From contig JALWGG010000230.1 in NCBI GenBank assembly GCA_027013765.1, positions 1-7,985 of the forward strand: a stretch of 7,985 nt of DNA, read 5' to 3'. The notes under the pieces were generated by a model, which worked only from the letters and a program-made list of their open reading frames with translations, made no database searches and was not told the DNA's origin. Below are positions 1 to 6,574 of the stretch, piece by piece (the stretch's first letter is position 1; each line of letters begins with the position of its first letter). The position numbers and the translations under genes are program-made. This DNA comes from Acidilobaceae archaeon. Its GTDB lineage: Archaea; Thermoproteota; Thermoprotei_A; Sulfolobales; Acidilobaceae.

Positions 1-16
1 GGTTGAGAATGCGGGG

Positions 17-92
17 TGGTGGACCGGCCGGGATTCGAACCCGGGGCCTCCGCCGTGCGAGGGCGGCGCTCTTCCAGCTGAGCTACCGGCCC
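17..92 (-). tRNA. tRNA-Ala, anticodon CGC
   Basis: On the minus strand this folds into a complete cloverleaf of 76 nucleotides including an encoded CCA end (17-19). It has a 7-bp acceptor stem (GGGCCGG/CCGGTCC), a 4-bp D stem with an 8-base loop containing GG, a 5-bp anticodon stem (CCGCC/GGCGG), a 5-base variable loop, and a 5-bp T stem with loop TTCGAAT. The anticodon loop CTCGCAC gives anticodon CGC (plus-strand 57-59), which reads the alanine codon GCG. The acceptor stem has the G3:U70 wobble pair and A73, which are the identity elements for alanyl-tRNA synthetase, so codon and identity agree. There is no intron in the anticodon loop. The gene is divergent from gcvPA. Confidence 0.97.
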
Positions 93-113
93 GCTCGCCG
101 TGTATTCATGTCT

Positions 114-135
114 AGTGTTTTAGGCCAAATAAAGG
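114..135 (-). promoter_or_regulatory. Candidate TATA elements of the tRNA-Ala gene
   Basis: Reading the minus strand, two A/T-rich boxes lie upstream of the tRNA. TAAAACAC (122-115) is centred about 26 bases before the tRNA 5' end, and CTTTATTT (134-127) about 38 bases before it. The nearer box would start transcription at the mature 5' end; the farther one would leave a leader of about 12 bases for RNase P. Neither is a strong consensus, so which one is used is undecided. Confidence 0.3.
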
Positions 136-158
136 TTCTGACTCTCTGGGTGTTTACC

Positions 159-180
159 ACAAATATCCCCGGCCCTATAG
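159..180 (+). promoter_or_regulatory. Candidate promoter of the gcvPA-gcvPB operon
   Basis: Two A/T-rich boxes sit before gcvPA. The AAATAT box at 161-166 would place a transcription start near 190, giving a leader of about 13 bases that includes the GGGTGG element at 192-197. The CTATAG box at 175-180 is centred 26 bases before the GTG at 203 and would give a leaderless message. Both are weak matches to an archaeal TATA box. Confidence 0.3.
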
Positions 181-191
181 ATTGTTCCCTT

Positions 192-197
192 GGGTGG
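192..197 (+). promoter_or_regulatory. Ribosome binding site deciding the gcvPA start
   Basis: GGGTGG contains the GGTG core complementary to the 3' end of archaeal 16S rRNA. It ends 5 bases before the GTG at 203. This supports 203 over the upstream in-frame TTG at 182, which has no such element, and over the GTG at 194, which lies inside the element. Confidence 0.4.
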
Positions 198-202
198 GCC
201 TG

Positions 203-1594
203 GTGCATCCGTGGATTCCTAATAGTGATCCCAGGGTTCTCAGGGACCTGTTGAGGGTTATTGGTGTGGATAGTGTTGAGGAGCTGTATAGTGATATACC
301 TGAGGAGGCCCGGTTTAGGGGTGACTGGAATTCTCTGCCAATAGGCATGGGAGAGCCTGTGGGGGAGGATGTGGTTGTCGACGTCATGGAGGGCCACTTA
401 TCCAGGATAGCTGGTCTAAGGGCTCCACCGTTCATGGGGGGCGGGGTGTGGCCCCATTATATACCTGAGGCTGTGAGGCACGTATCCACTCTTGGGCAGA
501 TGCTCACAACCTACACACCCTACCAGGCGGAGATTAGCCAGGGGCTTATGCAGGCATTGTTCGAGTACCAGAGCCTTATAGCCGACCTAGTAGAGATGGA
601 TGTGGTCAATACCAGCATGTATGACTGGAGCACCGCATTGGGGGAGGCAGGCCTTATGAGCATGCGGGTCAAGAGGGGTAGGAAGAGGATACTCGTCCCC
701 GAGACGATGAATCCCAGGCATAGGATGGTCTTGGAGGCGTATATAGAGCCTAAGGGTGGCGTGGTAGACGTTATAGAATCCGACCCCTCAAGCGGCCTGG
801 CCAGGGTAGAGTCTCTTGAAGAGAAGATCGGGGACGACGTCGCCGCGGTATACATAGAATACCCGGGCTACCTGGGGCAGATAGAGGAGAATGCCGAGCT
901 GATAGGCGAGATAGCCCACAGGGCCGGGGCACTATACATAGTCGGGGTGGAGCCCATAAGCCTTGCACTACTCAAGCCGCCAGGCAGGATGGGTGCAGAT
1001 ATAGTAGTTGGGGAGGGCCAGCCCCTCGGCATAGGACTCAACTATGGGGGCCCCTACCTAGGGATATTCGCAGTGAGATGGGATGCAAGGCTAGTCAGGC
1101 AGATGCCAGGCAGGATCATAGGGATGACTAGGGATGCCGAAGGCAATAGGGCCTTCGCCATGATACTCCAGACAAGGGAACAGCATATCCGGAGGGCCAA
1201 GGCCACCAGCAACATAACAACGAACGAGGCGCTAATGGCGATAAGAGCTGCAGCCTACCTAGCCCTCCTTGGAGGAGAGGGGCTTAGAAGGGTTGCAGAG
1301 ACTATATGGTATAACAGCCATTACCTGGCCAAGAGGCTGGGCGAGCTCCCCGGGGTGGAGTCGCCCCTCCTAGAGTCGGAGTTCATAAGCGACTTCATAG
1401 CTAGGATGCCGCTTGAGTTCACCAAGGTCTCCAGGGAGCTCCTAGGGATGGGATATGCAATGGGGATCCCACTAGCAGGCACAGTCAAATGGCTCGGGGA
1501 GAGGGATGGGCTGATCACCGCTACGGAGGTCCACAGGAAGAGGGACATGGATGGACTTGTAGATGCCGTGGCTAGCATAATAGGGGGTGTCTAG
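203..1594 (+). CDS. gcvPA: Glycine dehydrogenase (decarboxylating), subunit 1 (alpha)
   Basis: This is the N-terminal-half subunit of the split P-protein of the glycine cleavage system. With GcvPB it decarboxylates glycine on PLP and passes the aminomethyl group to lipoyl-GcvH, in the cytoplasm. The translation runs through the family's landmark stretches. Numbering from the GTG at 203, these are the opening HPWIPNSDP, FMGGGVWPHYIP at about 77-88, TPYQAEISQG at about 105-114, GEGQPLGIGLNYGGPYLG at about 270-287, and MPGRIIGMTRDAEGNRAF followed by TREQHIRRAKATSNITTN at about 301-341. At about 463 residues it has the usual length. The reading frame is also open from a TTG at 182, but family members begin just before the HPW motif and the GTG at 203 has a GGGTGG element upstream, so 203 is preferred. 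The stop lies 2 bases before gcvPB, so the pair is an operon. No gcvT or gcvH is visible. Confidence 0.95.
   Translation: MHPWIPNSDPRVLRDLLRVIGVDSVEELYSDIPEEARFRGDWNSLPIGMGEPVGEDVVVDVMEGHLSRIAGLRAPPFMGGGVWPHYIPEAVRHVSTLGQMLTTYTPYQAEISQGLMQALFEYQSLIADLVEMDVVNTSMYDWSTALGEAGLMSMRVKRGRKRILVPETMNPRHRMVLEAYIEPKGGVVDVIESDPSSGLARVESLEEKIGDDVAAVYIEYPGYLGQIEENAELIGEIAHRAGALYIVGVEPISLALLKPPGRMGADIVVGEGQPLGIGLNYGGPYLGIFAVRWDARLVRQMPGRIIGMTRDAEGNRAFAMILQTREQHIRRAKATSNITTNEALMAIRAAAYLALLGGEGLRRVAETIWYNSHYLAKRLGELPGVESPLLESEFISDFIARMPLEFTKVSRELLGMGYAMGIPLAGTVKWLGERDGLITATEVHRKRDMDGLVDAVASIIGGV
1583..1589 (+). promoter_or_regulatory. Ribosome binding site of gcvPB inside the gcvPA 3' end
   Basis: GGGGGTG lies 7 bases before the GTG start at 1597 and contains the GGTG core expected to pair with 16S rRNA. 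It overlaps the last codons of gcvPA, which suggests translational coupling of the two subunits and supports GTG 1597 as the start. Confidence 0.55.
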
Positions 1595-1596
1595 CC

Positions 1597-3150
1597 GTGT
1601 ACAGGCAAGCCAGGTGGGATGAGCCCCTATTATATGAGATAGGCGACGCTGGGAGGACCGGATTCATACCCCCCGAGCCTGGAGAGGATGTGAAGGGCTA
1701 CGTGGGGGAACTGAAAATACCGGAGAGTGTAGCCAGGAGAGGTCCTCCGCCAATCCCTGGCGTGAGCGAGGTAGAGCTTGTGAGGCACTATACTAGGCTA
1801 GCTGAGATGAGCTATGGGGTCGACAGCGGGCCAGTACCCCTTGGTAGCTGCACCATGAAGTATAACCCACGGATAGCCCTCAGATACTCATACCACCCAA
1901 AGCTGGAGCACCTGCACCCGCTGCTGGACGACTCGGCGGTGCAGGGGATCTTGGAGATCATGTATAGGATGCAGGAGTGGCTGAAGGCGATCCTGGGAAT
2001 GGACTACTGCACACTCCACCCAGCAGCCGGGGCCCATGGAGAGCTCGCGGGGGTACTAGTCATGAGGAGGTACCATAAGGCTAAGGGCCAGCTGGATACT
2101 AAGCGTGAGGTAATAGTTCCAGACTCCGCGCACGGCACCAACCCGGCTAGCGCTGCGATGGCTGGGTTCACGGTTGTAGAGGTCCCTACAGGGAGTGATG
2201 GGAACATAGATATGGAGGCTCTACGCGCCGCAGTCGGCAGGGAGACGGCTGGATTTATGATAACCAACCCCAGCACGCTGGGGCTGTTTGAGGAGAATAT
2301 ACTTGAGATAGCCGAGCTGATCCACGGGGTGGACGGGCTACTCTACTATGACGGGGCTAACCTGAACGGGATACTAGGCCATGCAAGGCCCGGGGATATG
2401 GGGTTTGATATAGCCCACGTAAACCTACACAAGACCTTCAGCGCCCCCCACGGTGGCGGGGGTCCCGGGGCGGGCCCTGTATGCATTAGGGACAAGAGTA
2501 TAGGGGATGGTATAAGCCTTAAGGACCTAGTCCCCGGCCCCGTAGTAGTATATAGGGGTGGGGAGTATAGGCTTGAATGGCCAAGGCTGGGGGGAGCTAT
2601 AAGGGCTTGGCAGGCCAACACGAGCGTCGTGGTATGGGCATACATCTACATCCTCTCAATGGGGGCTAAGGGGCTCCGCATGGCTGGAGAGGTCTCGGTA
2701 GTAAACACGAACTACTTCATCTCCCGCCTGAAGGAGGCTAGCAGGTACTATGAGATACCCTATGGAGGAGAGAGGCATAGGAAGCATGAGGTCGTGGTGA
2801 GCGCTAAACCCCTGAAGGCCGTGACGGGTGTTACCGCTGAGGATATAGCGAAATTCCTACTAGACTCCGGGCTGTATGCTCCGACGATATACTTCCCATT
2901 AATAGTGGATGAGGCATTAATGTTTGAGTTCACCGAGTCGGAGACTAGGGAGAACATTGATAGGTATGTGGAGGCCCTTAAGAGAGCTGCCGAACTCGCA
3001 ATGGAGGATCCGGAGAGGCTTAAGAGCATGCCGCGGAACACGTCAAGCCTCAGGGTAAACCTTGTGGAGGCTAATCACCCGAAAACTGTTACACCAAGCT
3101 GGAGGGTCTATATAAGGAGGAGGCGTGGAGAGATTGGGCCTCTGAGGTGA
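1597..3150 (+). CDS. gcvPB: Glycine dehydrogenase (decarboxylating), subunit 2 (beta)
   Basis: This is the PLP-carrying half of the split P-protein, working as a heterotetramer with GcvPA. Diagnostic stretches are PLGSCTMKYNPR at residues 81-92, HPAAGAHGE at 141-149, DSAHGTNPASA at 176-186, YDGANLN at 251-257, and NLHKTF at 276-281 followed by a glycine-rich GGGGPG at 286-291. Lys279 in LHKTF is the expected Schiff-base lysine for PLP. His274 and the YDGAN aspartate match the usual cofactor pocket. The C-terminal half has the APTIYFP and FEFTESE block (428-450); many relatives have a proline where this protein has Phe445. At 517 residues it is at the long end of the family, with a basic tail (RRRR near 507-510). 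The start codon is GTG, 2 bases after the gcvPA stop and preceded by a GGGGGTG element, so expression is coupled to gcvPA. Confidence 0.96.
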   Translation: MYRQARWDEPLLYEIGDAGRTGFIPPEPGEDVKGYVGELKIPESVARRGPPPIPGVSEVELVRHYTRLAEMSYGVDSGPVPLGSCTMKYNPRIALRYSYHPKLEHLHPLLDDSAVQGILEIMYRMQEWLKAILGMDYCTLHPAAGAHGELAGVLVMRRYHKAKGQLDTKREVIVPDSAHGTNPASAAMAGFTVVEVPTGSDGNIDMEALRAAVGRETAGFMITNPSTLGLFEENILEIAELIHGVDGLLYYDGANLNGILGHARPGDMGFDIAHVNLHKTFSAPHGGGGPGAGPVCIRDKSIGDGISLKDLVPGPVVVYRGGEYRLEWPRLGGAIRAWQANTSVVVWAYIYILSMGAKGLRMAGEVSVVNTNYFISRLKEASRYYEIPYGGERHRKHEVVVSAKPLKAVTGVTAEDIAKFLLDSGLYAPTIYFPLIVDEALMFEFTESETRENIDRYVEALKRAAELAMEDPERLKSMPRNTSSLRVNLVEANHPKTVTPSWRVYIRRRRGEIGPLR

Positions 3151-3158
3151 GGCCACCA

Positions 3159-3177
3159 CTTAAATAATAGCATATAC
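3159..3177 (+). promoter_or_regulatory. Promoter of the exported PLD-family gene (two TATA-like boxes)
   Basis: The CTTAAATAATAG box at 3159-3170 is centred 25-26 bases before position 3189 and about 38 before the ATG at 3202. It would give a leader of about 13 bases. A second box, CATATAC at 3171-3177, is centred about 28 bases before 3202 and would give a nearly leaderless message. The 51-base gap after gcvPB and these boxes suggest that this gene is transcribed separately from the gcv operon. Confidence 0.5.
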
Positions 3178-3201
3178 CTTAGACTATCATGGTGCAGGGG
3201 G

Positions 3202-6200
3202 ATGCATAGACTCGCACTCCTCCCCCTAATATTACTACTCGCACTCCCACTGCCGTCCTACAGCACAGGCATGACCAGCCCTGGGCAGCCCGTCAAGATC
3301 CACATGGTTTCCTCGCCCTACAGCCTGGCACCAGCTGGCTACTATAGGGTAGTCGAAGGCCAGGAAGGCCTCATCTCCTACCCGCTAGTCAGCTCAGGGG
3401 GATACGCTGGAGCGGCCTATAGGTTCCTGGAGAACCCGTCATTCGAGGAGGGCAGGCTACACCTAGCCCTGGCAACGCCGAGCGGATTCATAGCCTGGAG
3501 GGTGGACGACGAGTATATAAAACAAGTGTCTCCTCCAGTCACCCTAGACAATGGGACCGTAGCGGCTGCCTATGCCACCTATAACAGCACGAGTAAGCTA
3601 GATGTTTACCTTGCCATAGTCGATACCATGGCTGGCCTCAGGATATGCGGGGTGGCGTCAACCGGGGACTGGGAGGAGTACCCAGCACTAGGGTATCTGG
3701 ATGGTGTCGGGTTCATTGTGTACTATTATAATAGCTCCGATAGGGACATCTATTATAGTATCCTTGATAGCTCGTGCAGGGTCATCGACTCAGGCAGGAT
3801 ATATGATGGGAGGACCTCCTACAGGTATGCAAGCCAGATGGCGGCTGCATCCACGGGGTATACGTCTCTCCTAGTATTTAGGGATTATACAGGAGGATCT
3901 ATGAATGTATACGCGATCCTAACTGGGCAAGACCTGACTAGCCAGGTACTAGAGCTGGAGGAGGATGCGGACTTCGACGGTAACCTGCCCATAAACGTGG
4001 CTCCAGTGCCAGGAGTAGGGTACATCGTGCCACTCCACGATGGAGACGTGGTGAGGGTATATGTGGTCGAGGAGGACGGCACTGTTACCAGCCTCGGGGA
4101 GTGGAGCAGATACACGCCAGCAACCATGCCAGGAGTATTCTACCACGAGGGCAGGAATAGAGCATACATATACTATGGTGTCCCCGGAGGCGTATTCATT
4201 ATAGAGGTTGGACCGGGCCTCGATACTACAACACGACAGGTCGAGCTAGGCAGTACACCTACAAGGCTCTACATGGCTCCCGAGGGTAGCGACGCTGCAA
4301 TAGTATATTCCGACGAGAGCGGGGCGTATAAGGACCTCCTAGACCTAGATACGTGGAGTATTAATGATCATGAAGCACTAGGCACCGGTACTCCGATAGG
4401 GGCTGCATGGACTAGCAACGGGTTAATAGTCCTCACAATCACCGGGGGGACCACGAGGTCTTACTTAGACTTGTATGCATGGCCTAATGAGCTCCCCCTA
4501 AGGAGGGAGGTCCTCTACACGGTCCCCGAAGACTCGGATGAATTGTTAGACCCTGAGAACCCCTATGGATTCTTGGGCCTAGTAAATGGTGCTGAGAGGA
4601 GTATATATGCCGTCCTGGCGTTCTTCGAGAGGGAGGACCTCGCTGAGGCCCTGGTAGACGCTGCGCTGCGCGGAGTAAATGTGACTGTTGTGGTTGATGA
4701 CGATAGTCTAGGCTACCCAGCTGTGGAGTATATGGCTAATTCAAGTGTCCACCTCTACAGTGATGCAGGCTGGGAGGAGGAGACTGGGTATAGGCATACT
4801 ATGCATGAGAAATTCATGGTTGTGGATGGAGTCAAGGTCCTCATAGGCACAGCTAACCCGACGCGGGACGGGTTGACTAGGGATTACCAGACGATACTGG
4901 TGCTGGATAACGTGCCGGAGCTAGCATATGCGCTGACAGTAGAGGCTGAGGACCTCGCCAACAACGGGTATGGGACGAGTGATAGGCGGAACGTATACGC
5001 TGGGGTAGCGGGAGTTGATGAGGCTACGGGCGAGGTGTTCACTGCCACCGTGTACCAAGGCCCCGAGCATGATCTTGCATGGGAGTCTAGATACGTAGCA
5101 CACACTGCCAGGGAGAACTTGACTATGGCATACTACATATTCACAACCAGCTACTGGGTTGGCCCACTGAGGAGCGAGATACTTGCAAAGGCTGGTAGCG
5201 GCGTCAATGTGGAGGCCGTGTTCGACTGGCTACTTAACGAGGATACTCCTGGCAGGTTCTCATATGAGCTATATGGGGCCTGCGGGTGTGTGGCATTCTC
5301 CCGGGGAGAGGACCTAATGCATGCTAAGACTATTGTAGCTGATTATAGTATAGCGGCTACAGGATCCTATAACCCCACCGGGTCGGCGACCAGGTATAAC
5401 GATGAGGTCCTCATAGTATACACGGGCCCCGCTGCAAGGGAGACGGGGGAGTGGATCCATAGGCTCTATACAAGCTGGCATAGCCCCCTCTGGTCTGTAG
5501 ACTACCACCTGGTGATACAGTCGTTCGGGATAGACCCTGTATTCATTGTAGTAAATAACCCGACAAGCCATATAGTAGACCTGACGAGCTACCTTATAGG
5601 AGATGCAGAGAGGATGTTCCCCCGCGACGATGAGGCCCTTCTATCCTTCCCCAGCGGCTACCTCATGCCAGGTGACAGCGTATTGGTAGCCTATAACGCG
5701 TCAGAGCTGATAAACAGTTACGGGGTCGTGCCCGATTATGAAATAGTAGATAGCAGGCCCGACATACCGGACCTAATCCCATACATGCCCGACAGGTTCA
5801 CCGGCGAATTCATGATCGGCCCCGGAGACGAGGTTGTACTGGCTATGAAGAGCCCCTATGACCCGTCATTCATATACATCATAGATATGGTGCCGATCAG
5901 CCCGAGCACCACGCTGCCAGTAGGCCCAGTGGACCTGCCTAGCCCGCCATACACGTCGCTATCCAGACTAGGAAGCCTAGACTCCATAGAGCCTGGAAGG
6001 GTCTTCGCCCCCACCAGTGGCCCCATCCACTCAGGCACGGTATACATAGGCCTTATGGAGCCAGGCTCCTGGGTAACGCTCAGCCTAGGCGGTGCCATAC
6101 TCAACGCCTCCTCGCAGGATACACAGACCGTGATGCTATCATTGATGAGATACATGGCATCCACCACCCCGGCTGGTGGTATGGAGTATGTGGCATATGA

Positions 6201-6528
6201 CGTCTACTCCAACACCACGCGAATCAGCGGGGTCCTCATTACTACCCACAGGCCCTGGAGCCCTGAGACTATAGCTGCATACTACCTTAAGCCTAGTGGG
6301 TGGGAGATGTTGCCAATACTAGACACATCTACGTATAGGACCACAGTAAATATTACGGGTGCCATGGGGGGAGGAGTCCCCATTGTATTGATGGGGTCAC
6401 ACTACAGGCCCGTGGTTGGAGGCGTAGCCTCGACAACGCATACAAGCGGGAACTACATGATATACCTGCTGGCTGGCCTGGCTATTCTGGTGCTCTCACT
6501 ACTATCATACAGGCTAACCACAACATGA
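3202..6528 (+). CDS. Exported, membrane-anchored phospholipase D-family protein with lamin-tail-like domain
   Basis: This 1108-residue protein has a Sec-type signal peptide (hydrophobic 4-18, likely cleavage near 20-23) and a C-terminal membrane helix (about 1085-1103) followed by a short tail, so the bulk should lie outside the cell. Residues about 30-430 are beta-rich, with propeller-like repeats such as DVYLAIVD (134-141) and DIYYSILD (182-189). Residues about 430-765 form a PLD unit with two complete H-x-K-x4-D motifs: His535/Lys537/Asp542 with GTAN (549-552), and His707/Lys709/Asp714 with GSYN (721-724) plus Glu735. PLD enzymes cleave phosphodiesters through a phosphohistidine; whether the substrate is lipid or nucleic acid is not decided here. 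Residues about 768-897 resemble a lamin-tail domain (NNPTSHIVDLTSYLIGD, then FPSGYLMPGDSVLVAY). About ten N-glycosylation sequons fit an exterior location. Only four cysteines were seen (149, 192, 694, 696). The ATG at 3202 is the only suitable start, since no in-frame upstream start codon was found. Confidence 0.82.
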   Translation: MHRLALLPLILLLALPLPSYSTGMTSPGQPVKIHMVSSPYSLAPAGYYRVVEGQEGLISYPLVSSGGYAGAAYRFLENPSFEEGRLHLALATPSGFIAWRVDDEYIKQVSPPVTLDNGTVAAAYATYNSTSKLDVYLAIVDTMAGLRICGVASTGDWEEYPALGYLDGVGFIVYYYNSSDRDIYYSILDSSCRVIDSGRIYDGRTSYRYASQMAAASTGYTSLLVFRDYTGGSMNVYAILTGQDLTSQVLELEEDADFDGNLPINVAPVPGVGYIVPLHDGDVVRVYVVEEDGTVTSLGEWSRYTPATMPGVFYHEGRNRAYIYYGVPGGVFIIEVGPGLDTTTRQVELGSTPTRLYMAPEGSDAAIVYSDESGAYKDLLDLDTWSINDHEALGTGTPIGAAWTSNGLIVLTITGGTTRSYLDLYAWPNELPLRREVLYTVPEDSDELLDPENPYGFLGLVNGAERSIYAVLAFFEREDLAEALVDAALRGVNVTVVVDDDSLGYPAVEYMANSSVHLYSDAGWEEETGYRHTMHEKFMVVDGVKVLIGTANPTRDGLTRDYQTILVLDNVPELAYALTVEAEDLANNGYGTSDRRNVYAGVAGVDEATGEVFTATVYQGPEHDLAWESRYVAHTARENLTMAYYIFTTSYWVGPLRSEILAKAGSGVNVEAVFDWLLNEDTPGRFSYELYGACGCVAFSRGEDLMHAKTIVADYSIAATGSYNPTGSATRYNDEVLIVYTGPAARETGEWIHRLYTSWHSPLWSVDYHLVIQSFGIDPVFIVVNNPTSHIVDLTSYLIGDAERMFPRDDEALLSFPSGYLMPGDSVLVAYNASELINSYGVVPDYEIVDSRPDIPDLIPYMPDRFTGEFMIGPGDEVVLAMKSPYDPSFIYIIDMVPISPSTTLPVGPVDLPSPPYTSLSRLGSLDSIEPGRVFAPTSGPIHSGTVYIGLMEPGSWVTLSLGGAILNASSQDTQTVMLSLMRYMASTTPAGGMEYVAYDVYSNTTRISGVLITTHRPWSPETIAAYYLKPSGWEMLPILDTSTYRTTVNITGAMGGGVPIVLMGSHYRPVVGGVASTTHTSGNYMIYLLAGLAILVLSLLSYRLTTT

Positions 6529-6530
6529 TC

Positions 6531-6540
6531 CTCTCTTTTT
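6531..6540 (+). terminator. T-rich terminator candidate after the PLD-family gene
   Basis: CTCTCTTTTT begins 3 bases after the stop codon of the large plus-strand gene. A second T5 tract follows at 6568-6572, just before the end of the convergent glycosyltransferase gene. Archaeal RNA polymerase ends transcription at oligo-T tracts without needing a hairpin. The tracts run into AAA and AA, so a TATA-like function is an alternative, but no plus-strand gene follows. Confidence 0.4.
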
Positions 6541-6574
6541 AAATCGGTCCCAGACCATGAACTATTCTTTTTAA

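Noticed and set aside
3..254. Open frame running through the tRNA into gcvPA
   Set aside because: It crosses the tRNA gene antisense and overlaps gcvPA in another frame; there is no coding signal.
83..435. Two minus-strand open frames over the gcvPA promoter and 5' end
   Set aside because: They are antisense shadows of gcvPA with no motifs and no start signals.
3143..3157. GGTG-AGGC-CACC mini-hairpin at the end of gcvPB
   Set aside because: The stem is only 4 bp and has no following T-tract, so it is not supported as a terminator.
4693..4699. TGATGA sequences inside the PLD-family gene resembling box C
   Set aside because: They encode Asp/Glu-rich turns in a well-supported protein, and no matching D box and stem were found.
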